Below, in pieces: positions 53,870-62,700 of a stretch of DNA of 64,000 nucleotides. Each line of letters begins with the position of its first letter. Within the stretch, counting starts at the first letter, position 1. Origin of the DNA: Flavobacterium sp. SUN046 (GTDB lineage: Bacteria; Bacteroidota; Bacteroidia; Flavobacteriales; Flavobacteriaceae); NCBI RefSeq assembly GCF_028867965.1, contig NZ_JAPQNT010000008.1, positions 124,001 to 188,000 on the forward strand, in the 5' to 3' direction. The notes under the pieces are model-generated. The model was not told the origin of the DNA and made no database searches. It saw nothing but the letters and a program-made list of their open reading frames with translations. The position numbers and the translations under genes were made by a program.

Positions 53870-54700
53870 TTATAAAAATAACCAGTTAATTTCTCCATTT
53901 TCTTCAGAAGAAATATTTTTGAAAAAGGTTTTAGGTGTCATTCCTGTCAACGATTTAAAATCTTTTATCAAATGCGATTGATCGTAAAACAGTAAATCAT
54001 AACTCAATGAAGTTAAGTTTCCTTTAGAATTTTTTGCAATATTATTTTTTAAAGCATTTCTAAAGCGTTGAATTTTTTTAAAATCAGATGGCGATTTACA
54101 CAAATTAGCTTCAAAATGTTTGGTAAGATTTTGTCGTGAAATTCCATATTTATTTGCTAAATCAGAAATTGAATAGTCATTTTGATTGTCTTTTAATTCA
54201 TCAATAACTTGATTTAGAAAGGAATGCTGAAATACTTTAAGTTTTGACAACCAATAATTTTCTATCAATTCAATTCTTTTTTCTAAATCGGTTTCTTTCA
54301 AAATTGTACTGAAAATTTCTTTATAATCGTCAAATGGAATAAAACTCGAAAAGAAATCATTGGTATAATTACACAAAGATTTATCCAAAAAAGCATTTAA
54401 TCCGAGTGGTTTAAAATAAAAAGTCAATTCGTTTATTGAACCTTCATACGAAAGTTTGATTGGTTTTTTGTAGTGACAAATTAAGTCAGAAGTAAAAGGA
54501 ATCCCTTGATTTTCTATTATTATTCCTTTGTTTTCAGAATAAATTATTTCGGCATTTTCTATAATTGAAATAATGCTAAAGTTGTTAGGAAACGTAAAAT
54601 ATTCTACAATTGCATCTGATTTTTTATTGGTCAAGAAATAATATCCTTCAATATACTGTTGAAGAATTTCACTTTTTGGTTTATAGAATTTTATAAGCAA
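53870..54700 (-). CDS. AraC family transcriptional regulator
   Basis: A 276-residue regulator. The C-terminal DNA-binding domain shows YSISDLANKYGISRQNLTKHFEANL and LSYDLLFYDQSHLIKDFKSLTGMTPKTFF, the two HTH motifs. The N-terminal half is a ligand or oligomerisation domain of the DUF6597 type. It lies directly upstream of the EreA/ChaN-like gene and could control it. Its start precedes a palindromic repeat. Confidence 0.88.
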   Translation of the reverse strand: MLIKFYKPKSEILQQYIEGYYFLTNKKSDAIVEYFTFPNNFSIISIIENAEIIYSENKGIIIENQGIPFTSDLICHYKKPIKLSYEGSINELTFYFKPLGLNAFLDKSLCNYTNDFFSSFIPFDDYKEIFSTILKETDLEKRIELIENYWLSKLKVFQHSFLNQVIDELKDNQNDYSISDLANKYGISRQNLTKHFEANLCKSPSDFKKIQRFRNALKNNIAKNSKGNLTSLSYDLLFYDQSHLIKDFKSLTGMTPKTFFKNISSEENGEINWLFL

Positions 54701-54819
54701 CGGAAAATTTTATTTCTGTAAATATAAAAAATTACGGAATAGGTATTATGAAAAATTGATGATGCAAATGTTAAATTAATATATCGCTTTCACAATTCTA
54801 AAAACAATTAAGAGCACTA

Positions 54820-54879
54820 TTGTCAGTCTGAGCTTGTCGAAGACTTTTTTTTAAGCATTTCGACAAGCTCAATGTGACA
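54820..54879 (+). repeat. REP-like palindromic repeat, copy 2
   Basis: Opposite orientation to the element at 14722-14782 and nearly identical over 60 bases; the first 31 bases of the two, read in the same sense, are the same. One arm (TTTCGACAAGCTCAA) has two changes. It lies between the DUF2971 and AraC genes. Confidence 0.85.
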
Positions 54880-54921
54880 TAAAGATATTATTGGTTTCAG
54901 AATGAAATTCAGTTTTAGTGT

Positions 54922-55623
54922 TTAAATTAATATGTCACTTTCCAAATCAGATTTTTCAATTTCAATATCAAAGTCTAATTTTGAAACCAGTTCAATAACT
55001 AATTTTTTATACCAATTCTCCGATTTTGGATGAATGTAAATTTTTTCAATAAGTTGATTTATATCGACATCAATTTTCAATCCGTCGTTAATTTTGATTT
55101 CTTGTTCCGATAAATCAGCTAGAATTCGAACTTCACGTTCATATTGAAAACTTTTTCGCTTGAATAAAAACGGAAAAAATAGATCATCAAACGGAATATA
55201 TTCTTTTTTGTAATCGATATAATTTACTTCACCAATGTATTGTTTGAATTCTTTTTCAACTTCTAAAGATTTTTGCAATCGTCCAATTGTAGATTGAATT
55301 GCTAAACCTTCGCTATTTTGTGTGAAAATTTGCCACATCGCAAACGATTCATATTCGTTTATGTGCCAACTGCTTACTACAACTTTTTCTCGATGTGATT
55401 TGTAATAACTTAAAAATTCAGGATTGTTTGCGGCTAGTTTTTTAATTTCTTCAAAGGTTGGTTCACTAAAAGTTCCTTCATACTGATCTTCAAATTTATC
55501 GGATCGAGACATAAAGAGTTTTCGAGAAATCAGTAAATCCAAAAATTTTGATAAATCCAAGTACTTCCAAACAATCGTATCTGGATTTTCTGGAAGATTT
55601 ATATTTGGATTGTTAACGTACAT
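54922..55623 (-). CDS. DUF2971 domain protein
   Basis: A 233-residue cytoplasmic protein with the DUF2971 pattern: WKYLDLSKFLDLLISRKLFMSRSDKFEDQYEG near the N-terminus, SSWHINEYESFAMWQIF in the middle, and FQYEREVRIL late. The family is often found in defence or mobile contexts, but its activity is unknown. It follows the ABC exporter gene by 14 bases. Confidence 0.85.
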   Translation of the reverse strand: MYVNNPNINLPENPDTIVWKYLDLSKFLDLLISRKLFMSRSDKFEDQYEGTFSEPTFEEIKKLAANNPEFLSYYKSHREKVVVSSWHINEYESFAMWQIFTQNSEGLAIQSTIGRLQKSLEVEKEFKQYIGEVNYIDYKKEYIPFDDLFFPFLFKRKSFQYEREVRILADLSEQEIKINDGLKIDVDINQLIEKIYIHPKSENWYKKLVIELVSKLDFDIEIEKSDLESDILI

Positions 55624-55637
55624 TAAAATCTAAATAA

Positions 55638-57491
55638 TTATTGTTCAAAACTTTGAAGCGTAACTAAATTAGAATAAGTTCCATTCATAGCTAATAATTC
55701 GGCATGAGTTCCTTGTTCTACAATTTCACCTTTTTTCATAACGATAATTTTATCTGCTTTTTGAATAGTCGAAAGTCGATGCGCAATTACAATTGAAGTT
55801 CTGTTTTGCATCATATTTTCTAACGCAACTTGTACTAGTTTTTCACTTTCAGTATCTAATGCAGAAGTCGCTTCATCCAAAATCATAATTGGTGGATTTT
55901 TCAAAACTGCTCGTGCAATAGATAGTCGTTGTTTTTGTCCACCAGATAATTTTCCACCAGCATCACCAATATTTGTATTGATTCCGTTAGGTAAATCTTT
56001 TACGAACTCATATGCATTGGCAACTTTTAGAGCGTCAATAATTTCTTCATCAGTAGCATTTTGTTTACCAATTAAAAGATTATTTTTAATTGTATCATTA
56101 AATAAAATCGAATCTTGAGTTACCAATCCCATTAACGAACGCAACGAAAACATTGTCATGTCTTTTACATTAACGCCGTCAATTTTAATACTTCCTTCTT
56201 GAACATCATAAAAACGAGTTAGAAGATTGGCAATCGTACTTTTTCCACTTCCAGATTGCCCAACAAGAGCTACGGTTTTACCTTTTGGAACTTCTATCGA
56301 AAAATTCTTTAAAACATTCTCATCTTCATATTTGAAATTAATATTCTCGATAGTTATATTTTTCTCAAATGATTCTTTAACGATTGCATCTGGTTTGTCT
56401 GTTATAGTGTTTTCAACTTCGAGAACTTCAAAAACACGTTGTGCCGCAGCAATTCCGCTTCTAACTCCATAAGAAGCTTTCGAAATTGATTTTGCTGGAG
56501 TTAAAATGTTGTAAGCCAATCCCATATAAGCTAAAAATTTCGCTCCATCTAATAAAGGTTCACCATTTGCAAAATGTTCTACTAAAACCATATTTCCGCC
56601 GTACCAGAGTAAAATAGAAATTACAATAATTCCCATAAACTCGCTCATTGGTGATGCTAAATTGTTTTTTCTTCCAATACTGTTTGATAAGTTTAATAAT
56701 CTTGAAACAGAATCATTAAATCTTTTTTTGAAAGTTGTTTCTGCATTATAACTTTTTACAACCTTTAAACCCGAAAGTGATTCTTCAACAATTGAAATCA
56801 GATATCCACCTTCTTGCTGAATTCGTTCGGATTTAGATTTTAATGATTTTCCAATTTTAGATATTATATAACCAGAAATTGGAATAAAAACAAAAACGAA
56901 AAGCGTCAACTTCACACTAATAACAAACATCGCTATGATTGTAAATAAGATTGTCATTGGTTCTTTTACAATTAATTCTAATATAGAAAAGAAAGAATTT
57001 TGAATTTCACCAATATCACCTAACATTCTAGCCATTATATCTCCTTTTCTCTTTTCAGAGTAATAGGATACTGGTAAATCTATTATTTTATCATACATAG
57101 AATTTCTCAAATCTTTTAAAACACCATTTTTTAAATGCATTAAATGATTTTGAGCTAAATAATTGAATAGATTTTTGAATAGAAAAGTAGTTATTACTAT
57201 TGCAACTACAAAAATCAATGCGTATTGTGGTCCATTTTTATCAGTTAATTTTGTCAAGGAATAATAAAGATAGTCATTTCCGTAATTTCCAATATCGAGT
57301 ATTCCTTTGTAAACTGGTTCTTCAGTTATTCGTTCGGCTTTATTAAACAAAACTTTCATCATAGGAATTAATGATATGAAAGAAAGTGTGCTAAAAAGTG
57401 CGTAAAGTATATTGTAAAAAATGTTCCAAACAACATTAGTTTTATATGGCTTTACAAAAGGAAATATTTTTTTTAAATTTTCGTCTATCAT
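55638..57491 (-). CDS. ABC transporter, fused membrane and ATPase domains (MsbA-like)
   Basis: A 617-residue type IV half-transporter. Six membrane helices fill about residues 20-330. The ATPase half has Walker A GQSGSGKST near residue 400, LSGGQKQR, Walker B IMILDEATSALD, and the H-loop AHRLST. Length and layout match MsbA and multidrug/lipid exporters, so lipid A-core flipping is a reasonable guess. The ATG overlaps the stop of the phosphosugar mutase gene by one base. Confidence 0.9.
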   Translation of the reverse strand: MIDENLKKIFPFVKPYKTNVVWNIFYNILYALFSTLSFISLIPMMKVLFNKAERITEEPVYKGILDIGNYGNDYLYYSLTKLTDKNGPQYALIFVVAIVITTFLFKNLFNYLAQNHLMHLKNGVLKDLRNSMYDKIIDLPVSYYSEKRKGDIMARMLGDIGEIQNSFFSILELIVKEPMTILFTIIAMFVISVKLTLFVFVFIPISGYIISKIGKSLKSKSERIQQEGGYLISIVEESLSGLKVVKSYNAETTFKKRFNDSVSRLLNLSNSIGRKNNLASPMSEFMGIIVISILLWYGGNMVLVEHFANGEPLLDGAKFLAYMGLAYNILTPAKSISKASYGVRSGIAAAQRVFEVLEVENTITDKPDAIVKESFEKNITIENINFKYEDENVLKNFSIEVPKGKTVALVGQSGSGKSTIANLLTRFYDVQEGSIKIDGVNVKDMTMFSLRSLMGLVTQDSILFNDTIKNNLLIGKQNATDEEIIDALKVANAYEFVKDLPNGINTNIGDAGGKLSGGQKQRLSIARAVLKNPPIMILDEATSALDTESEKLVQVALENMMQNRTSIVIAHRLSTIQKADKIIVMKKGEIVEQGTHAELLAMNGTYSNLVTLQSFEQ

Positions 57492-59218
57492 TAGTTCAAC
57501 TGCATTGCAGCAATAATATTTTTAATTTTTTCGTCTAATTGTTTTTCGACTTTTTTAGCATTTTCAACATTGTCTAATGGTGCATTTACACTGAAATAGA
57601 ATTTAATTTTTGGTTCAGTTCCACTTGGTCTTGCACAAATTTTTGAGCCATCTTCTAAATAATAAATTAACACATTTGATTTCGGAATCGAAATTGGCTC
57701 AATTTCATTTGTAAACATATTTTTGGAAGTCGAATTTTCATAATCTTCAATACAAACCACACGTTGACCATCAATTTCAGCAACCGGATTTTCGCGTAAA
57801 TCTACCATCATCTGATTGATTTCTGCCAATCCGTCGATTCCTTTCTTGGTTAATGAAATTAAATATTCTTTGTAAAATCCAAAATCTACATATAAATTCA
57901 ATAATTCTTGATACAATGAACTTCCAGATGCTTTGGCTTGTGCCGCAATTTCACATACTAAAAGGCAAGCACCAACGGCATCTTTATCGCGAACTGCATC
58001 ACCAACCATATATCCGAAACTTTCTTCGCCACCACCAATGAATTTCAAATTTGGAAAATCTTTAATGAATTTTGCAATCCATTTAAAACCAGTCAATCCA
58101 ACTTTGCATTCAACACCATAAGCAGAAGCTAATTCCAACATCATTGGAGTTGAAACAATAGTCGAGCCAATGAATTGTTTTCCTGTAATTTTGTCAGCAC
58201 GTTTCCATTGTTCCAATAAAAAGGCAGTCATAATAATCATCGTTTGATTACCATTCAACAAAACCATTTTTCCTTCGGTATCGCGCACTGCAACACCTAA
58301 TCTATCTGAATCTGGATCGGTTCCAATTACAATATCACCACCAATTTTATCGGATAATGCCATTGCCATTGATAATGCTTCTGGTTCTTCTGGATTTGGC
58401 GATTTCACTGTCGGAAAGTCACCATTAGGTTCAGCTTGTTCGGGAACGATGTTTACATTAGTATAACCAGCTTTGGCTAAAACTCCCGGAATTGCTTTAA
58501 TAGAAGTTCCGTGTAATGAAGTGTAAACAATTTTTAAATTTTCTTTAGCAGCAGCCGAAGTATTAAAACTGCAATTTTCTACCGTTGATTTTGCGAAAGC
58601 TTCGTCAACTTCGGTGTCGATGTATTCGATTAGGTTTTCGTTTGCTTCAAATTTAATTGCGCTATAATTCAAAGCTTCTATTAATTCGATAATTTCACCA
58701 TCTTGTGGCGGAACTAATTGTCCACCATCTTGCCAATACACTTTATAACCGTTGTATTCTGGCGGATTATGAGAAGCAGTTAGAACAATTCCAGCATGAC
58801 ATTTCAAATGTTTTAATGCAAATGATAATTCTGGAGTCGGACGCATATCTGAAAATAAATATACCTGAATTCCGTTTGCAGAAAAAACATCAGCAACAAC
58901 TTTTGCTAACGTATCGCTGTTATGACGACAATCATAAGCAATCACCACTTTTAATTGCTCGCCAGGAAATGATTTTTTCATATAATCCGACAAACCTTGG
59001 GTATTTTTACCTAAAGTATATTTGTTGATTCTGTTGGTTCCAACGCCCATTATTCCGCGCATTCCACCAGTTCCAAATTCTAGATTTTTATAAAAACTTT
59101 CTTCTAAATCTTTTACTGAAGAAGCCAACATCGATTTGATTGTTTCTTGTGTTTCAGTATCAAACGTTGGTGTTAACCACTCGTTTACTTTGTCTAAAAT
59201 GTTCTGTTCTATGTGCAT
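57491..59218 (-). CDS. Phospho-sugar mutase (phosphoglucomutase/phosphomannomutase)
   Basis: A 575-residue alpha-D-phosphohexomutase. The phospho-Ser is Ser149 in VLTASHNPPEYNGYK, the metal site is GTDPDSDRLGV, the sugar loop GGEESFGYM, and the phosphate loop RPSGTEPKIK. The start at 59218 (MHIEQN) avoids an unlikely 11-residue extension. It interconverts hexose-1- and -6-phosphates and may feed the adjacent glycan genes. Glucose versus mannose preference is unclear. Confidence 0.93.
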   Translation of the reverse strand: MHIEQNILDKVNEWLTPTFDTETQETIKSMLASSVKDLEESFYKNLEFGTGGMRGIMGVGTNRINKYTLGKNTQGLSDYMKKSFPGEQLKVVIAYDCRHNSDTLAKVVADVFSANGIQVYLFSDMRPTPELSFALKHLKCHAGIVLTASHNPPEYNGYKVYWQDGGQLVPPQDGEIIELIEALNYSAIKFEANENLIEYIDTEVDEAFAKSTVENCSFNTSAAAKENLKIVYTSLHGTSIKAIPGVLAKAGYTNVNIVPEQAEPNGDFPTVKSPNPEEPEALSMAMALSDKIGGDIVIGTDPDSDRLGVAVRDTEGKMVLLNGNQTMIIMTAFLLEQWKRADKITGKQFIGSTIVSTPMMLELASAYGVECKVGLTGFKWIAKFIKDFPNLKFIGGGEESFGYMVGDAVRDKDAVGACLLVCEIAAQAKASGSSLYQELLNLYVDFGFYKEYLISLTKKGIDGLAEINQMMVDLRENPVAEIDGQRVVCIEDYENSTSKNMFTNEIEPISIPKSNVLIYYLEDGSKICARPSGTEPKIKFYFSVNAPLDNVENAKKVEKQLDEKIKNIIAAMQLN

Positions 59219-59260
59219 TATGATTGTATTTTGATTTGCGATAAATCGCAATATGTATTT

Positions 59261-60220
59261 TTATAAATTTATTTCTGTTGCAACTTTATAACGTTCTTCA
59301 TTGTTTTTTGTACGAAGAATAATTTCGCCCAAAAATCCTGCTAAAAATAATTGTGAACCAATAATCATAGCCGTCAAAGCAATATAAAATAACGGATTTT
59401 GAGCTACTAAAATCGTTTGCTCGTGTAAAGCAAATAATTTGAATAACTTAATCCCTATGATGAAAAAAGTAGAAACGAAACCAATTAAAAACATTATTAC
59501 ACCTAGTAATCCAAAAAGATGCATTGGTCTTTTTCCGTAACGAGAAATAAACCAAATGGTAATTAGATCTAGAAAACCATTTATAAATCGGTTCATTCCA
59601 AATTTAGATTCGCCGTATTTTCGAGCTTGATGAATTACAACTTTTTCGCCTATTTTTCCGAACCCGGCATTTTTTGCCAAAACCGGAATGTATCGGTGCA
59701 TTTCTCCAGAAACCTCAATATTTTTGATGACGATATTTTTGTAAGCTTTCAATCCGCAATTAAAATCATTCAAATAAACACCAGACGTTTTTCTAGCTGC
59801 CCAATTAAATAATTTAGACGGTAAATTTTTAGTTACAGCATTGTCGTAACGTTTCTTTTTCCAACCCGAAACCAAATCGAAGTTCTCTTCGGTAATCATT
59901 TTGAATAAACCTGGAATTTCATCTGGACTGTCTTGTAAATCGGCATCCATTGTAATAATTACACCGCCTTGCGCTTTTGCAAAACCAGCATGAAGCGCTT
60001 GTGACTTACCAAAATTTCTTAAAAACTTGATGCCTTTTACGTTAGGATTTTCCTTTGATAAATTTTCAATTACGTTCCAAGATTCATCCGTACTTCCGTC
60101 GTCAATAAAGATAACTTCGTAAGAATAATTGTTGGCAATCATAACTTTTTGAATCCACGAATGCAATTCAGGTAACGATTCTTGTTCGTTTAATAATGGG
60201 ATAACTATAGATAAGTTCAT
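59261..60220 (-). CDS. Polyprenyl-phosphate glycosyltransferase, family 2 (GtrB/DPM1-like)
   Basis: A 319-residue GT-A enzyme: LSIVIPLLNEQESLPEL, IDDGSTDES, FLRNFGKSQALHAGFAKAQG, metal site MDADLQDSPDEIP, then two C-terminal membrane helices (about 230-300). This is the layout of enzymes that load a sugar on undecaprenyl phosphate, used for flippase-dependent glycan modification. The sugar is unknown. It precedes the phosphosugar mutase gene by 42 bases. Confidence 0.9.
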   Translation of the reverse strand: MNLSIVIPLLNEQESLPELHSWIQKVMIANNYSYEVIFIDDGSTDESWNVIENLSKENPNVKGIKFLRNFGKSQALHAGFAKAQGGVIITMDADLQDSPDEIPGLFKMITEENFDLVSGWKKKRYDNAVTKNLPSKLFNWAARKTSGVYLNDFNCGLKAYKNIVIKNIEVSGEMHRYIPVLAKNAGFGKIGEKVVIHQARKYGESKFGMNRFINGFLDLITIWFISRYGKRPMHLFGLLGVIMFLIGFVSTFFIIGIKLFKLFALHEQTILVAQNPLFYIALTAMIIGSQLFLAGFLGEIILRTKNNEERYKVATEINL

Positions 60221-60225
60221 TAATT

Positions 60226-60768
60226 TTAGAAACTTTGATTAGGGTCTTTTTTTACAATTGCACCTACTATTAGAGAATATATTAATCCAATGAAAGCATA
60301 AATTGCAATTGAAAAAGGAATCGCGATTGCTGGATTAGAAAACTTTTTCATCATTGATATTGCCATATCTAATTGTTCGGACGTCATTTGTGGGTTTTTT
60401 TCTACCATCATTTTGCTAATTTTCCTATACATTTCTTCAAAGTATTCTGGAAATAACATTCCGAAAACTGTTGAAAAAAGTGCAGAAATCAATCCAGCAA
60501 TGATACATATTGTAACACCAATCTTTAAGCATTGACCAAATGTAATAAACCCTGAATTCAATTTCATTTTGTAATTATTACATCCAAAATAAATTAAAAT
60601 CAAAGGTAGAATCAGGAAGTTCAGTACATTAATTATAATTCCGTACCCTTGATTTGTTTGAGGGTCAATATTCATTACATATCCAATAACAAATTCTAAA
60701 ATCATAATAACTCCAAAAATTAAACCATAGATTAAGCTTGACTTGGCAGGAGAAGTAGTATTTTCCAT
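60226..60768 (-). CDS. DUF4199 membrane protein
   Basis: A 180-residue protein with four membrane helices, two in the first half (KSSLIYGLIFGVIMILEFVIGYV and INVLNFLILPLILIYFG) and two after a soluble region. The family is found mainly in Bacteroidota and has no known activity. It lies 5 bases upstream of the GtrB-like gene and is probably the first gene of that operon. Confidence 0.82.
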   Translation of the reverse strand: MENTTSPAKSSLIYGLIFGVIMILEFVIGYVMNIDPQTNQGYGIIINVLNFLILPLILIYFGCNNYKMKLNSGFITFGQCLKIGVTICIIAGLISALFSTVFGMLFPEYFEEMYRKISKMMVEKNPQMTSEQLDMAISMMKKFSNPAIAIPFSIAIYAFIGLIYSLIVGAIVKKDPNQSF

Positions 60769-60793
60769 TTTTTTATTGTTAAAAATTAATTCA

Positions 60794-60821
60794 CAAATAT
60801 AGTAATTCCATTATTATGGAA
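60794..60821 (-). promoter_or_regulatory. DUF4199 promoter with an overlapping palindrome
   Basis: On the minus strand the -7 box is TATATTTG (60794-60801). Immediately upstream a perfect palindrome TTCCAT-TATT-ATGGAA (60806-60821) fills the spacer, where a repressor could bind. Confidence 0.45.
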
Positions 60822-60857
60822 GAATATATAATTCAATTAAAAAAAGTAGGTTAATCG

Positions 60858-60887
60858 TTTGATAATTAAAAAATAGTTGTATTTTTG
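60858..60887 (+). promoter_or_regulatory. Promoter of the L31 gene
   Basis: TTTG (60858-60861) and TATTTTTG (60880-60887), 18 bases apart, match the Bacteroidota consensus. The transcript would have a leader of about 97 bases. Confidence 0.75.
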
Positions 60888-60916
60888 CACTCTCAAATAA
60901 AAAACAATAATTAAAA

Positions 60917-60957
60917 GTTGTAGCCAGTTGATACCTTTTATAATAAAGCTTCACAAC
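60917..60957 (+). promoter_or_regulatory. Hairpin in the L31 mRNA leader
   Basis: GTTGTAGC (60917-60924) can pair with GCT-(TC)-ACAAC (60948-60957) with a two-base bulge. Ribosomal protein mRNAs often have such leaders bound by their own product; that role here is inference. Confidence 0.35.
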
Positions 60958-60990
60958 AAACTACTTCATAACAAATAAAAGATTTATACA

Positions 60991-61242
60991 ATGAAACAAG
61001 GAATTCACCCAGAAAATTACAGATTAGTTGCTTTTAAAGACATGTCAAACGAAGATGTTTTTATCACTAAATCAACAGTTGAAACTAAAGAAACTATCAC
61101 TCACGAAGGAGTTGAATATCCAGTTTTTAAAATGGAGATTTCTAGAACATCACACCCATTTTACACAGGTAAATCTAAACTTATCGATACAGCAGGTCGT
61201 ATTGATAAATTTAACAGCAAATACGCTAAAAAAGCAAAATAA
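60991..61242 (+). CDS. rpmE2: Ribosomal protein L31, type B (zinc-free form)
   Basis: An 83-residue type B L31: KQGIHPENYRLVAFKDMSNEDVF at the N-terminus and SHPFYTGKSKLIDTAGRIDKFNSKY near the end. It contains no Cys, so it is the C-minus form that needs no zinc. A canonical promoter, a leader hairpin and a terminator show it is transcribed on its own. Confidence 0.96.
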   Translation: MKQGIHPENYRLVAFKDMSNEDVFITKSTVETKETITHEGVEYPVFKMEISRTSHPFYTGKSKLIDTAGRIDKFNSKYAKKAK

Positions 61243-61266
61243 TTTTTTAGTAGTTCAAATTTTATT

Positions 61267-61297
61267 AAAACCTTTCATTTTTTTGGAAGGTTTTTTT
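61267..61297 (+). terminator. Terminator of the L31 gene
   Basis: AAAACCTT (61267-61274) pairs with AAGGTTTT (61287-61294) and is followed by T residues. Confidence 0.75.
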
Positions 61298-61313
61298 ATG
61301 CGACAAACTTTTG

Positions 61314-61321
61314 TAACTTTG
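61314..61321 (+). promoter_or_regulatory. Promoter -7 box of the GlmU-like gene
   Basis: TAACTTTG matches TAnnTTTG, about 46 bases before the ATG; no clear -33 element. Confidence 0.45.
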
Positions 61322-61367
61322 AAACCTAAGTAGCTAAAAATCTTTTTAACTCAGAATCTTTAACAAA

Positions 61368-62543
61368 ATGAACTACATACTTTTTGACGGAACCGTTCGC
61401 AACGCACTTTTACCTTTCACATTCACTCGACCAGTTGCTGATATTCGTATCGGAATTTTAACCATTCGTGAAAAATGGGAGAAATATTTAAGTTCTACAA
61501 CCACAACGTTGACCGAAGAATACCTTTCTGAAAAATATCCAATGGTCGAATTAGAAGAAAATGTAATGATAAACGCTTCGTTTTTACCAAATGCTATTTT
61601 ATCTGAAATGGTAAAAAATCTAGAAATAAATCAAGCAATTTTTAAAGGCGATGAGGTAATTGCTTTCTTTACAAATGATTCGCAGGAAGAAGTTGATTTT
61701 GATTCGTATGAAATTATAGAATACAACGAAGATTGTATAACTGTTGAACATACTTGGGATATTTTCGCCAAAAATGATGTGGCTTTGAGAGAAGATTTTG
61801 ATTTAATTACAGAAGACAGAACATCACAACCAATTCCGAAAAGTGTAAACGTAATTTCGCCAGAAAATATATTTATCGAAGAAGGAGCAAAGCTAGAATT
61901 TGTAACTTTAAACGCATCAACTGGACCAATTTATATTGGTAAAAATGCCGAAATTATGGAAGGTTCGGTAATTCGTGGACCATTTGCTTTGTGCGAATCG
62001 GGTAGAGTTAAATTGGCATCCAAAGTTTATGGAGCTACAACTGTCGGGCCACATTCTGTAATTGGTGGTGAAGTTAGTAATTCGGTTTTGTTTGGATATT
62101 CTAATAAAGGTCACGACGGATTTTTAGGAAATTCTGTTTTAGGCGAATGGTGCAATATTGGTGCCGATTCGAATAATTCAAACCTAAAAAACAATTACGA
62201 AGAAGTAAAATTATGGAGTTATGAAACCGAGAATTTCGCCAAAACTGGTTTGCAATTTTGCGGATTAATGATGGGCGATCACAGTAAATGCGGCATCAAC
62301 ACAATGTTCAATACTGGAACTGTTGTTGGCGTTTCTACAAATATTTTTGGTTCAGGTTTTCCTCGTAATTTTGTACCAAGTTTTTCTTGGGGCGGTGCTT
62401 CTGGATTTACAACTTATTTAACTTCAAAGGCTTTTCAAACCGCTAAAATTGTAATGGCGCGTCGTCAAGTAGATTTTTCTGATGAAGATGCTAAGATTTT
62501 GGAACACGTTTTTGAAGAAACTAAAAAATATAGAAAAGAGTAA
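61368..62543 (+). CDS. GlmU-like putative sugar nucleotidyltransferase
   Basis: A 391-residue two-part protein. The N-terminal half begins NYILFDGTVRNALLPFTFTRPVADIRIGILTIREKWE, a divergent nucleotidyltransferase form seen in Bacteroidota. From about residue 165 it becomes a left-handed beta-helix of hexapeptide repeats (IGKNAEIMEGSVIRG, VGPHSVIGGEVSNS). The genuine GlmU pyrophosphorylase loop (GxGTRM) is absent, so substrate and activity are uncertain. A hairpin terminator follows. Confidence 0.85.
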   Translation: MNYILFDGTVRNALLPFTFTRPVADIRIGILTIREKWEKYLSSTTTTLTEEYLSEKYPMVELEENVMINASFLPNAILSEMVKNLEINQAIFKGDEVIAFFTNDSQEEVDFDSYEIIEYNEDCITVEHTWDIFAKNDVALREDFDLITEDRTSQPIPKSVNVISPENIFIEEGAKLEFVTLNASTGPIYIGKNAEIMEGSVIRGPFALCESGRVKLASKVYGATTVGPHSVIGGEVSNSVLFGYSNKGHDGFLGNSVLGEWCNIGADSNNSNLKNNYEEVKLWSYETENFAKTGLQFCGLMMGDHSKCGINTMFNTGTVVGVSTNIFGSGFPRNFVPSFSWGGASGFTTYLTSKAFQTAKIVMARRQVDFSDEDAKILEHVFEETKKYRKE

Positions 62544-62555
62544 TTTCAAATTTCA

Positions 62556-62618
62556 AGCCACAGATTCTCTTATTTTAAAATCATTTTTTAATCGGTGAAT
62601 CTGTGGCTATTTTATTTT
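62556..62618 (+). terminator. Terminator-like hairpin after the GlmU-like gene
   Basis: Perfect 12-bp arms AGCCACAGATTC and GAATCTGTGGCT, separated by 29 bases and followed by T-rich sequence. Confidence 0.6.
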
Positions 62619-62629
62619 AAAAATTTACT

Positions 62630-62637
62630 TAAATTTG
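62630..62637 (+). promoter_or_regulatory. Promoter -7 box of mtaB
   Basis: TAAATTTG matches TAnnTTTG, about 63 bases before the ATG. The leader so defined contains the 22-bp palindrome at 62659-62680. Confidence 0.5.
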
Positions 62638-62658
62638 CATCCTCAATTTTTGACAACG

Positions 62659-62680
62659 ACCTGCCTGCCGGCAGGCAGGT
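62659..62680. repeat. 22-bp perfect palindrome rich in G and C
   Basis: ACCTGCCTGCC followed directly by its reverse complement. It is about 73 percent G+C in a genome that is mostly A+T, and lies in the mtaB leader. It resembles short palindromic repeats dispersed in Bacteroidota genomes. Only one copy is in the window. Confidence 0.8.
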
Positions 62681-62700
62681 TTCATTAATTGAGTTTACTT

